64,000 nt of DNA from Gammaproteobacteria bacterium (lineage in GTDB: Bacteria > Pseudomonadota > Gammaproteobacteria > DSM-16500): NCBI GenBank assembly GCA_021324335.1, contig JAJPJH010000004.1, positions 20,933 through 84,932 of the forward strand, written 5' to 3'. Position 1 is the stretch's first letter. Each line of letters opens with the position of its first letter. The notes under the pieces were generated by a model. That model did no database searches, was not told the DNA's origin, and saw nothing but the letters and a program-made list of their open reading frames with translations. Of the stretch, positions 1 to 7,660 are shown piece after piece. The translations under genes were made by a program, and so were the position numbers.

Positions 1-172
1 TTTTTCCTGTAATTTCCAAGTCTGCATCAACAACAAATAAAAATGGAAAATATCCAGAACCAGTAGCGCGTTGACATGTTCTGCAATGACAAAACCCTGA
101 CCCATTGGGCAGGGATTTAAGTGTGTATCGCACTGCTCCACAGAGACAGCCGCCAGTAATAGGTAATTTCAT
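1..172 (-). CDS. GFA / CENP-V-type zinc-binding protein, N-terminal part
   Basis: The gene starts at an ATG at 172 on the minus strand and runs off the left edge, so only about 57 residues are visible. The N-terminus shows the zinc-ligand pattern of the GFA (glutathione-dependent formaldehyde-activating-like) family: Cys9 and Cys11 in GCLCGAVRY, then Cys28, Cys30 and Cys33 in FCHCRTC. Family members bind zinc; most have no proven substrate, so formaldehyde activation should not be assumed. It lies 22 bases downstream of the alpha/beta hydrolase that starts at 1100 and is probably co-transcribed with it. Recognition is good; the function is open. Confidence 0.8.
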   Translation of the reverse strand, partial: MKLPITGGCLCGAVRYTLKSLPNGSGFCHCRTCQRATGSGYFPFLFVVDADLEITGK

Positions 173-194
173 TGATACCTCATATAATAAAACC

Positions 195-1100
195 TTATTC
201 TAATTGGTTTTCTGACTCGAGATGACATTTTTGGATCGATTTAATTTGATCAATAATTGATCTGTAAAAATGTTGATTTGGTACATGACCAAGACCTTCT
301 ACCAATACATATCTGGAATTTTTGATAGCTTTTGCTAATGCTTTACCATGATCCTCTGGAAACAGAGGATCATCAGAGCCTTGTATCACCGTAGTAGGAA
401 CTGTCACTTTGAATGGTATGGTTCTTATAGTTTCTTCAGCGGTTTGGCAAATCTTAATATGATTCAGGTAACTATCTGGATGACGCGCTCTTTCTAAAAA
501 TTCTTTATGCAGTTCATAATATCGATCTTCTTCAAAAGGTACCTTGGTACCGCTCATTATTCTCCACCCTTCTACTCGAAATTTCACATGGTCCTCGATT
601 GTTTTAGGTGGATTAGATAAAAATGACTTCATCCATTGCAGGTAAACATCGCTAGTACGTGACAAACCATTTGGTTCAGCGGGTAATCCTGCATAGGCAA
701 GGTTTCCTGGTCTGAAATCGCAAGAAGACGCAATTAAAGTCATGCCTAGTGTTCTTTCAGGTAAATTAACTGCAATTAATTCAGCGATGGGGCCACCCAG
801 CGAAAGACCCATTAAATGGAAGGTTTTAATATTTAAAAAATTAAGTAACTCGATAGCATCCTGCGCCATGTCATCAATGCGATAAGGATTTTTTTCAAAA
901 TCAAAATAAGTTGATTGTCCTGTATCACGATGATCATAACGAATCACATAAAACCCTTCCCTTGATAACATTTCGCAAAATTCAGTCGGCCACATGATCC
1001 CTTGGCAGCATGCGCCCATGATAAGAAGAATTGCTTCGTCTTTTTTATTTCCAAATGTTTCATACCATATATCAATACTATTTGCATGTGCGATAGGCAT
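195..1100 (-). CDS. alpha/beta hydrolase
   Basis: A 301-residue single-domain alpha/beta hydrolase. The nucleophile elbow is GLSLGG with Ser100; the likely acid is Asp244 in GSDDP and the catalytic His is His272 in EGLGHVP. An oxyanion-region segment (IMGACCQG) and the DHRDTGQS segment, typical of the esterase / RdmC-like branch, are also visible. There is no signal peptide, so it should be cytoplasmic. The substrate cannot be inferred. It is transcribed leftward, divergent from the LuxR-type array, and a 23-bp palindrome (1165-1187) is centred 76 bp upstream of its start. It may therefore share regulation with that array. Confidence 0.85.
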   Translation of the reverse strand: MPIAHANSIDIWYETFGNKKDEAILLIMGACCQGIMWPTEFCEMLSREGFYVIRYDHRDTGQSTYFDFEKNPYRIDDMAQDAIELLNFLNIKTFHLMGLSLGGPIAELIAVNLPERTLGMTLIASSCDFRPGNLAYAGLPAEPNGLSRTSDVYLQWMKSFLSNPPKTIEDHVKFRVEGWRIMSGTKVPFEEDRYYELHKEFLERARHPDSYLNHIKICQTAEETIRTIPFKVTVPTTVIQGSDDPLFPEDHGKALAKAIKNSRYVLVEGLGHVPNQHFYRSIIDQIKSIQKCHLESENQLE

Positions 1101-1164
1101 GTCTTATTCCAATCGTATTATTAATAATTGACCTGAAAGATTAGAGGAAATAACCTTTAAATGG

Positions 1165-1187
1165 AATCCCGAATTGAATACGGGATT
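1165..1187. promoter_or_regulatory. Palindromic operator, copy 1
   Basis: This is a 23-bp near-perfect palindrome with arms AATCCCG and CGGGATT around AATTGAATA, centred at 1176. It is copy 1 of a motif (CCCGAATTNAATACGGGATT) found at four places in the first 8.5 kb. It sits in the divergent intergenic region, 118 bp before the likely start of the first LuxR-type gene (1294) and 76 bp before the hydrolase start (1100). A TATAAT at 1253-1258 could be the -10 box of the rightward promoter, though no good -35 is visible, which would suit an activator-dependent promoter. Confidence 0.7.
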
Positions 1188-1293
1188 AATTGTAATGCAT
1201 TGATTAATAAGGGTTTATTTGTTTTGAAATATACAATTAAGGAAAATTTGTCTATAATTAAGAACCATTTAATATACTGAATTGCGACGCTTT

Positions 1294-2004
1294 ATGAGAA
1301 ATATTGATACTAGCAAAGAACTACAGATATGCCGTTATAGAAACGGGGTCAAATTAATCCGGCCGAAAGAAAACTCATCTTCCCATCTTTCTATCGCAAA
1401 TTTATTAAAACTCCCTTTTCCGTTTTATTTAAACGCTGATAAATTTATCATTGACTGCAATGAATCATGCGCTGAAGTAAATGGATTTATTTCTCGTGAA
1501 GATAGCATCGGTAAAAAGTGGTATAGGCCTTATAAGTTAGATAGCATTTCAGAAACCTTAAAGAATGAAAATGATGTAATAAATAATAATAAATATAAAA
1601 TAATCGAGGATATCCTAATTCGAAAAGACGAGGTCAACATTCATGCTCTTTCTTTTAAAATGCCATGGTACGATGAACAAGACAAAATAATCGGATTATT
1701 TGGTTGTTCAGTGTTTCTTGGAAAACAACCACTTGCAGAATCATTATCACAAATCGCAGAGCTTGGTTTTTTAAATATAATTAATAACACGTTTGATCCA
1801 TCAAATTTACCAAACAATAATATTCACCCACAACTTTCTAAGCGAGAACAAGAATGCTTAAAGCTATTCTTGAATGGCAAGACAGCAAAAGAAACGTCAG
1901 TAATCCTTGGTCTTTCTTATAGAACTATTGAAGAATATTTTACAAATATAAAGAAAAAATTAGGCTGTCGTTATAAGCGTGATTTATTCGATATATTAAA
2001 TTAA
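1294..2004 (+). CDS. PAS-LuxR type transcriptional regulator (array copy 1)
   Basis: A 236-residue regulator if read from the ATG at 1294; a TTG at 1282 would add four residues. The N-terminal 150 residues resemble a PAS sensor: FIIDCNESCAEVNGF near the start and a terminal strand pattern FKMPWYDEQDKIIGLFGCS. The last 56 residues are a LuxR/GerE helix-turn-helix (LSKREQECL ... TAKETSVILGLSYRTIEEY ... KKKLGC). It is the first and longest of a tandem family, all with the same HTH. The palindrome at 1165-1187 lies upstream. The ligand is unknown, and no acyl-homoserine-lactone domain is evident. Its targets may include the palindrome set nearby (inference). Confidence 0.85.
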   Translation: MRNIDTSKELQICRYRNGVKLIRPKENSSSHLSIANLLKLPFPFYLNADKFIIDCNESCAEVNGFISREDSIGKKWYRPYKLDSISETLKNENDVINNNKYKIIEDILIRKDEVNIHALSFKMPWYDEQDKIIGLFGCSVFLGKQPLAESLSQIAELGFLNIINNTFDPSNLPNNNIHPQLSKREQECLKLFLNGKTAKETSVILGLSYRTIEEYFTNIKKKLGCRYKRDLFDILN

Positions 2005-2035
2005 GTCAATATTAAATTTTACTTGGAACAAATGC

Positions 2036-2611
2036 ATGATAACAACACCAGAAATTTTTTTGTTTAGCAAAGATAAAAAAGGAAAATATTTACAAGCTAA
2101 TTCCGCTTATTGTAATTTTATAGGAATTTCAGAACTTGATTTAATTGGTTTATCTGATTTTGATTTATGCTGGAAGAAAGAAGAAACACTTAATGGCTAC
2201 AAAAATGACCAACATATTGTCAAAAGCAAATCATCCAAAATATTTCTTGAATTTGGAACTGGCCATCAAGGAAAAACAATACATACATTCAGTCATAAAT
2301 TTCCTTTGCTCACAAAAAAAAGAAAAGCAAACGGCATCATATGTATGGCATTTAAATTACCTAAAGTTAAATCAAGGATGAAATTAGATAATAAGTCAAA
2401 CAACCACAATATGCTTGAAGTGCTTTCTAATCGTGAACAAGAATGCTTAAGATTATTCTTGAATGGCAAAACCGCAAAAGAAACTGCCATTTTTCTTGAT
2501 ATATCGTATAGGACAGTTGAAGAGTACTTTTCAAATATCAAGAAAAAACTAGGTTGTCAGACAAAACGTGAACTATTATCAATATTAAATTATCAGCCAT
2601 ATGAAAATTGA
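2036..2611 (+). CDS. PAS-LuxR type transcriptional regulator (array copy 2)
   Basis: A 191-residue paralogue of the preceding gene, 31 bases after it. It starts at ATG 2036, with GGAAC about nine bases upstream. Residues 1-110 form a short PAS-like domain (GKYLQANSAYCNFIGIS, then HTFSHKFPL), lacking the N-terminal extension of copy 1. The C-terminal GerE HTH (LSNREQECLRLFLNGKTAKETA) is almost identical to the others, while the sensor half is strongly diverged. Shared DNA recognition with different inputs is the simplest reading. It overlaps the next gene by 11 bases, implying translational coupling. Confidence 0.83.
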   Translation: MITTPEIFLFSKDKKGKYLQANSAYCNFIGISELDLIGLSDFDLCWKKEETLNGYKNDQHIVKSKSSKIFLEFGTGHQGKTIHTFSHKFPLLTKKRKANGIICMAFKLPKVKSRMKLDNKSNNHNMLEVLSNREQECLRLFLNGKTAKETAIFLDISYRTVEEYFSNIKKKLGCQTKRELLSILNYQPYEN

Positions 2612-3230
2612 ATCGCTCACAAGTTCATTCCCCTTATTTAAATTGATGGGTGTCCCATCAATTTTTGAAAATGGTTTTTATTATTCAAAAAATTTAGATT
2701 CGGAATACATCGATTGCAGCGAAAATACTGCGGCCGCTCTTAATCTCGCCTCTCTGAAAGACATTAAGGGTAAACGAGATCAAAATTTTGGATGGTCAAA
2801 GCAACGCATTGCTTTTCTTCGTTCGCATGATTTAGAAGTCATAAATAACCAAAAATCCATATTCAAAATAGAACAGCCCTTTACATTAGCAAATGGAAAA
2901 ATTATACAACTTGTGAGTATCAAATTTCCATTAATTATCAATAAAAAAATGGTTGGAATCTCTGGAATTTCTTTTGATCTTAAGTCCAATAGATTTTCTA
3001 TTAGCAACAATAATATTCTTACCAAACCAGATACAAAACAATTACTTACAGTTCTGTCTCAAAGAGAACAACAATGTCTAAGATACTTTTTAAATGGCAA
3101 AACAGCTAAAGAAACTGCCATGATACTTGGACTATCGTATCGAACAATAGAGGAATATCTTACAAATCTAAAGAAAAAACTTGGATGCCGGACCAAACGA
3201 GATTTACTAGCGCTAATGAGTGGCCTATGA
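2601..3230 (+). CDS. PAS-LuxR type transcriptional regulator (array copy 3)
   Basis: A 209-residue member of the tandem array. The start at 2601 lies inside the end of copy 2. The PAS-like N-terminus contains YIDCSENTAAALNLASLKDIKGK and ends in IQLVSIKFPLIINKKMVGISGIS; the GerE HTH occupies about the last 58 residues (LSQREQQCLRYFLNGKTAKETAMILGL in part). The stop overlaps the next start as ATGA (3227-3230). It is expected to bind DNA as a dimer like other NarL/FixJ/LuxR HTH proteins. The ligand is not predictable. Confidence 0.83.
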   Translation: MKIESLTSSFPLFKLMGVPSIFENGFYYSKNLDSEYIDCSENTAAALNLASLKDIKGKRDQNFGWSKQRIAFLRSHDLEVINNQKSIFKIEQPFTLANGKIIQLVSIKFPLIINKKMVGISGISFDLKSNRFSISNNNILTKPDTKQLLTVLSQREQQCLRYFLNGKTAKETAMILGLSYRTIEEYLTNLKKKLGCRTKRDLLALMSGL

Positions 3231-3934
3231 AGATAATCAGCAAAAAAACAAAAAAATATAACATTGATGTAGAATCATTTCGCTTACTTCCCATTCGAGG
3301 CCATGTCTACTGGAAAGATATACATGGTTATTACTTAGGCAGCAATGATTTAATGATGGAAAAATGTAAAGTTTCATCTTATAAAGATTTATTAACAAAA
3401 ACCGACCTCGATTTTGATATGGATGAAAGAGAATTGTATCGACAAGAGGATGAGCTGGTTATTCAATGCGGACAAACAATGCAATTTTTTAATTCGACGA
3501 CAACTCATGATTGACGTATGAATTTTTTTACAATTAAATCACCATTATTGGATCTTGATGGGAATATTGTCGGCATTTGGGGTTACTCTGCTTATCTTTC
3601 AGAAGAAAAAGACGATAGTATTAATGATTATCAGAAATTGCAGAATGCTGGTGTCCCATTAAGACATTTAAAGGCTATTCATGCAATGAATAATCAACAT
3701 GGTTCAATTTCAAAACACTTTGAAAATAAATGCTATTTGCCAGAAATTTCAAGTCAATATTCATTATCTAAGAGAGAACGAGAGTGTTTAGAATATTATC
3801 TCAATGGTAAAACCTCAAAAGAAACAGCGGCTAAAATGGGATTATCTTATAGAACCATAGAAGAATATTTTACAAATATTAAGAAAAAACTTGGATGCCG
3901 CTTTAAGCGAGATTTATTCGAAATTTTTAGATAA
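3227..3934 (+). pseudogene. PAS-LuxR regulator (array copy 4) split by an in-frame TGA
   Basis: The gene starts at ATG 3227, coupled to copy 3 by ATGA. The frame stays open for 95 codons, meets TGA at 3512-3514 and continues in the same frame from ATG 3518 to 3934. The break falls in the PAS domain just before the conserved NFFTIKSPLLDLDGNIVGIWGYS strand region; the C-terminal part keeps a complete GerE HTH. A single nonsense change fits best. The downstream piece (138 residues from ATG 3518) could still be made by reinitiation as a truncated DNA-binding protein that could compete for sites. TGA readthrough is possible but has no supporting signal. Confidence 0.75.
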
Positions 3935-3975
3935 TCGTTTTCTTCATTCAGTATCATATCCCGCAATTTTACCCC

Positions 3976-3995
3976 CCCGAATTCAATACGGGATT
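3976..3995. promoter_or_regulatory. Palindromic operator, copy 2
   Basis: The sequence CCCGAATTCAATACGGGATT matches the array operator, with the symmetric 17-bp core CCCG-N9-CGGG centred at 3984. It lies 125 bp before the ankyrin gene at 4109 and 42 bp after the last array copy. The only difference from the other copies within the shared 20 bases is the central base (C here). A TTGACC at 4037-4042 might be part of the downstream promoter. Confidence 0.7.
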
Positions 3996-4108
3996 GAGGT
4001 TATTTATAATTTTGTTAATAATCTCAGCTTGTTAAATTGACCAGTATTGCATTATAGATAAATCTTGTGGCGCTTATTAATAAAATACTCAAATCTTAAA
4101 AAATCATC

Positions 4109-5809
4109 ATGAAATCTCGTAAGCCTAAAAAATGGGTAAGTAAAACATCAAATAGTAAATTGCTCTTTGAATTATTGGATGATGATGTATCAGTAGTACA
4201 ATTACTTAATGATAAATATTATCCAGCTGATCCCAATTACAAAGTGAAAGAAGGTTGGTGGAATGGTTGGACCCCTCTCGCTTATGCGGTTTATAAGAAA
4301 CGCCCTGGTTTAGTTCGTTACCTACTCTCCAAAGGCGCGAATGCAGATCAACTGCTTCCTGGCACACCCTATACACTTTTGAAATATTCTTTAGTTTATC
4401 CAGATATTAGTTATTTTCCATACAAAGATGTATCAAAAGCCGAGATGGATCCTGTCACTTTTGAATTGGTATGGCATATATTAAGAAATGGTTCAGCACT
4501 TTCTGTACCTTTAGATTCTGAATTAGTGTTAGATACCCTCATGTATCAAGCTATAGAACGAGATACTATTGATCTCAAGTTGATTCAATCGCTTGTAGCT
4601 ATACCTATTTTATCATTGCCGTTATTTTTTCAAAGCTTGCAAAGAAATTATGAGATTGGTAATAGCGGTGGAAATGAAAACAAAGAAAGCATTGTTCGAT
4701 ATTTCACACCCGGATTGTTTTTGCTTGTAAAAAAATATTCCCATTCGCATTGGATAATCAGCCGCAGCATTATTGAAAGCATAAAAGATATTCCACATAA
4801 AACTCCTGACACTAACGAACTTGTTGTTGGTATTGCATTACGCAATTTAGATTGGGAAATAGCGGATGCGCTAATTGGTCGAGGAACCGAAATACCAAAA
4901 GAAATGTTAGATTTTGAGCCATATTGTGCGGTGCCTAGCAAATATACTTTGGTATCTTCAAAAGTGAGAGCTCGATATTCGCCTTTGGTTTGGATAGTAA
5001 AGCATACGAGACGAGAAGATTTTTTATGGGAATCGTCTCCTTTCCATCAGAACCCAATCAATTGTTTGTTAGGAATTTTAAAACGAGGTTTTAATATTGA
5101 TGAACCCTTCCAACATGAAGAACAAACATGGACATCACTCAGTTGGGCGGTATTCAGAAATAATATTATATTAACAAGAATATTGTTACGTCATGGTGCT
5201 GATCCAAATCAAAATATGCCCGGAACAGACTTGCCTTGTCTTCACTATGCTGCTTCGATGGGTTTTAGCGAAATAACTGCTGAGTTTCTTGATACAGGCA
5301 AAGTGCTTATCGAATCGCTTTCGAATAGACAAAAGACGGCATTGGATTATGCAATCATGGACAAGCAAATTACAACGATAGGATTATTGCTATCCCGTGG
5401 TGCTATCATTCAGTCTCTTTACCATTGGTCTTTATATTATTTTTTAATAACTAAATACGACCCTAGAGATCCTAGAGATTCCGATGTCCTGATAGCGTTG
5501 GATGCTTTAGTTACACAATTAACCCATTTACGCGATACAAGACAACTAGATGCAATGTTTAATAGAATACTTAATGAAATTTCACGTTATCTAGATGACT
5601 TAAAGAAATTAACGAGTCGATGCGGAAATGAAACTTTTCAAGTAATTGATGAAGCAACAGGTATGCAATTACCTAGAGAAATGATACATACTATAACTGC
5701 TTATGGTGGCCCGCTTCAACACTTTGGCATGTTTCGGCTCGTTGATGTCAAGAAGGTGTTAACAAATGGTTTTGCTATTCCAGACAACACTGGTTGTATG
5801 GTGATGTAA
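4109..5809 (+). CDS. Ankyrin-repeat protein, effector-like
   Basis: A 566-residue protein with no signal peptide or membrane segment. Clear ankyrin units are NGWTPLAYAVYKKRPGLVRYLLSKGAN near residue 50, TWTSLSWAVFRNNIILTRILLRHGADPNQ near 345, then LHYAASMGFSEITAEFL and TALDYAIMDKQITTIGLLLSRGA up to about 435. The remainder is not recognised. Ankyrin proteins in Legionellales are often secreted into the host cell through Dot/Icm; no translocation signal can be proved here. The palindromic operator at 3976-3995 lies upstream, linking it to the PAS-LuxR regulators. The gene is followed by a decayed LuxR fragment. Confidence 0.85.
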   Translation: MKSRKPKKWVSKTSNSKLLFELLDDDVSVVQLLNDKYYPADPNYKVKEGWWNGWTPLAYAVYKKRPGLVRYLLSKGANADQLLPGTPYTLLKYSLVYPDISYFPYKDVSKAEMDPVTFELVWHILRNGSALSVPLDSELVLDTLMYQAIERDTIDLKLIQSLVAIPILSLPLFFQSLQRNYEIGNSGGNENKESIVRYFTPGLFLLVKKYSHSHWIISRSIIESIKDIPHKTPDTNELVVGIALRNLDWEIADALIGRGTEIPKEMLDFEPYCAVPSKYTLVSSKVRARYSPLVWIVKHTRREDFLWESSPFHQNPINCLLGILKRGFNIDEPFQHEEQTWTSLSWAVFRNNIILTRILLRHGADPNQNMPGTDLPCLHYAASMGFSEITAEFLDTGKVLIESLSNRQKTALDYAIMDKQITTIGLLLSRGAIIQSLYHWSLYYFLITKYDPRDPRDSDVLIALDALVTQLTHLRDTRQLDAMFNRILNEISRYLDDLKKLTSRCGNETFQVIDEATGMQLPREMIHTITAYGGPLQHFGMFRLVDVKKVLTNGFAIPDNTGCMVM

Positions 5810-5880
5810 TTTTATGCTTATATTGCACCAAAGTTTTTTTACATTATACAAATTGATATTTGAGAAATTGTGTCATTTGA

Positions 5881-6075
5881 CTTCGATTAAAAGGTGGCAC
5901 TTATAAATTAGAGAATAAAGAATGTATTATGCATTCTTTATATGGAAAAACAGCTAAAGAAACCGCTGTTATCATGGGACTTTCCTATCGGACTATAGAA
6001 GAATATCTTACTAATATTAAGAAAAAATTAGGTTGCAGACATAAGCGTGATTTATTGCCATTTTTCAACAAATAA
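5881..6075 (+). pseudogene. Remnant of a PAS-LuxR regulator (HTH only)
   Basis: The open frame from 5881, after a TGA, to the TAA at 6073-6075 encodes almost only the array-type HTH: ENKECIMHSLYGKTAKETAVIMG, then LSYRTIEEYLTNIKKKLGC. The only in-frame ATG is at 5929 and gives 48 residues that begin inside the HTH. The alignment with LSKREQECL in the intact copies has decayed (KLENKECIM) and no PAS domain remains. It is best read as a fifth array member degraded after the ankyrin gene separated it from the others. A short expressed DNA-binding peptide cannot be excluded. Confidence 0.75.
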
Positions 6076-6092
6076 AATTTGTGGATTATTTA

Positions 6093-6851
6093 ATGAATGA
6101 AAATATTAATAAATACATTGAATACTTATCATTTCTTCATCTTCAGCAAAATCAGGAAAACTGGTCTCAAAACTTTATTGCGTGCAATACCAAAAGCCAC
6201 ATGCCAGCAGTAAATAGAGTGTATGTACCGAATCAATTAGATAAAAATGATTTCAAAGATTTAGAATTATTTTTTGGGGAATTTGATTTCACTCTTTGGT
6301 TGAATCAATCAAATGAATATGGAAACGAAATAGTAACTAGAAAGGGATGTTCTCCTCGTTGCTCATATCCTCTTATGCATGCTGATTTAAGCAAACCAAT
6401 TTCACATTTAGAGAATTCATCTATAAAAGTTTCACAATTACTTACTCAACAAGAGATTCTATCAATATGGGCGCCATTGGTTGTTAGTGCTTATGGTAAA
6501 ATTGATTTAACTCAGTTTCAAAAATTTATCTCCTATTTATTATCGACGACTCAAAAAAATAAAATTCATTTTTATATTGGTTATTATTTAAATCAGCCAT
6601 GCGCGACAAGCATGTTTATTTTACGCGATGATAATATTGCAGACATACATTGGGTTGGAACGCTGCCGGAATTCAGAAATAAAGGATTGGGATCAGCAGT
6701 AACATGCTATCCTTTGAATAAATTGAAAAATGAATTGTCTGAAGCGATTTTATATTCTTCTGAAATGGGTAGGCCTATTTATGAAAAAATTGGTTTCAGA
6801 GAAATATGTAAGGTTAATGTTTACAATTCTTTGAATTTTCTTAGCATTTGA
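6093..6851 (+). CDS. GNAT-family N-acetyltransferase
   Basis: A protein of about 252 residues if read from ATG 6093; an in-frame GTG at 6081 would add four. The C-terminal third has the acetyl-CoA-binding signature of the GNAT fold: DIHWVGTLPEFRNKGLGSAVT (Q/RxxGxG/A form), followed by GRPIYEKIGFREICKVNVYNS, the usual C-terminal strand region. The N-terminal 120 residues are not recognised and may determine the substrate. No signal peptide. It lies between the LuxR remnant and a convergent LysE-type exporter. The acceptor substrate is unknown. Confidence 0.75.
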   Translation: MNENINKYIEYLSFLHLQQNQENWSQNFIACNTKSHMPAVNRVYVPNQLDKNDFKDLELFFGEFDFTLWLNQSNEYGNEIVTRKGCSPRCSYPLMHADLSKPISHLENSSIKVSQLLTQQEILSIWAPLVVSAYGKIDLTQFQKFISYLLSTTQKNKIHFYIGYYLNQPCATSMFILRDDNIADIHWVGTLPEFRNKGLGSAVTCYPLNKLKNELSEAILYSSEMGRPIYEKIGFREICKVNVYNSLNFLSI

Positions 6852-6861
6852 AAAACAAATT

Positions 6862-6879
6862 CGTTGGGTATACCGAACG
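6862..6879. terminator. Palindrome between convergent genes
   Basis: CGTTGGGTATACCGAACG is an 18-bp palindrome with one mismatched pair, placed 10 bases after the GNAT stop and 9 bases before the LysE stop. The position suits a bidirectional terminator, but there is no T-run on either side and no loop, so a protein-binding site is equally possible. Confidence 0.3.
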
Positions 6880-6888
6880 GGTCATTCA

Positions 6889-7515
6889 TCATTTTACAAT
6901 AAAGGCCAAGCCAATACCAAAACAAATTAATGAAACACCCAAAATTTTAGCAATATATTTTTCTGCTTTTTCAAGGAGGCGCTTGATATAAGAGTGTGAA
7001 AGTATATTAGTTAATAAACAAAACCATGTTGTAGCAGTAAAAATGATTTCCACAGCATAAATCATCTGCCATGTAATGGGTGTGTTCGGTTTTATTAAAA
7101 CCGTAAAAAGTGAAAGAAAAAATAATGTTGCTTTAGGATTTAGAAGGTTGCACAAAAACCCTTGTTTAAAGGCTGTAAGGTGGGAAATATCCTTCTTGAT
7201 CTTTATGCAATTTGAAGGAACAATTTTATTGTGCTGTTTTGAGATTAATGAATTAATTCCTAAATAAATCAGATAAGTTGCGCCAACGAATTTGATAGCG
7301 TTGAATAATAAAATTGATTCCGATATTACAATAGCCAACCCTAATAAACAGTAAGTCATGTGTACTAAAATAGCGGTTCCAACGCCAATAGAAGTAAAAT
7401 ACCCAGACTTTCTTGAGTGTATGATAGTATTTTTTGTTACTATCGCAAAATCAGGCCCAGGCAGCATCGCACCTAAAAGAGCAATTAATGCAACGGGGAA
7501 AAATTGTCCTACCAT
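6889..7515 (-). CDS. LysE/RhtB-family exporter
   Basis: A 208-residue integral membrane protein of the LysE/RhtB family. The family N-terminal signature ALLGAMLPGPDFAIVTKNTI is present, and about six hydrophobic segments can be picked out. Members export amino acids or derivatives such as homoserine lactone, threonine or lysine across the inner membrane using proton motive force. It is divergent from the cyclodipeptide synthase gene and shares with it the palindromic operator at 7583-7602, centred 76 bp upstream of this start. Export of the synthase product, or of its amino acids, is an attractive but unproved link. Confidence 0.85.
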   Translation of the reverse strand: MVGQFFPVALIALLGAMLPGPDFAIVTKNTIIHSRKSGYFTSIGVGTAILVHMTYCLLGLAIVISESILLFNAIKFVGATYLIYLGINSLISKQHNKIVPSNCIKIKKDISHLTAFKQGFLCNLLNPKATLFFLSLFTVLIKPNTPITWQMIYAVEIIFTATTWFCLLTNILSHSYIKRLLEKAEKYIAKILGVSLICFGIGLAFIVK

Positions 7516-7582
7516 AAGTTTTACTCATCGTTATTTACATTAGTCAATATCATAATAATATATTCAGAAAACACAACCCAAC

Positions 7583-7602
7583 CCCGAATTTAATACGGGA
7601 TT
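7583..7602. promoter_or_regulatory. Palindromic operator, copy 3
   Basis: CCCGAATTTAATACGGGATT, with a symmetric core centred at 7591, lies in the divergent region between the LysE-type exporter (start 7515, minus) and the cyclodipeptide synthase (start 7661, plus). The distance is 76 bp to the exporter start and 70 bp to the synthase start, so one site could act on both genes. Confidence 0.7.
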
Positions 7603-7660
7603 TAATTTTTTCTTCATAACCTTATATTAGCGGCATTATTAATTGCTATATAAAAAAGTT

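Noticed and set aside
3185..3226. Upstream start for the fourth LuxR copy
   Set aside because: It lies inside the HTH coding region of copy 3; the ATGA overlap at 3227 is a better start.
7643..7660. TTG start of the cyclodipeptide synthase
   Set aside because: The ATG at 7661 gives a family-typical length; the six extra residues are not supported.
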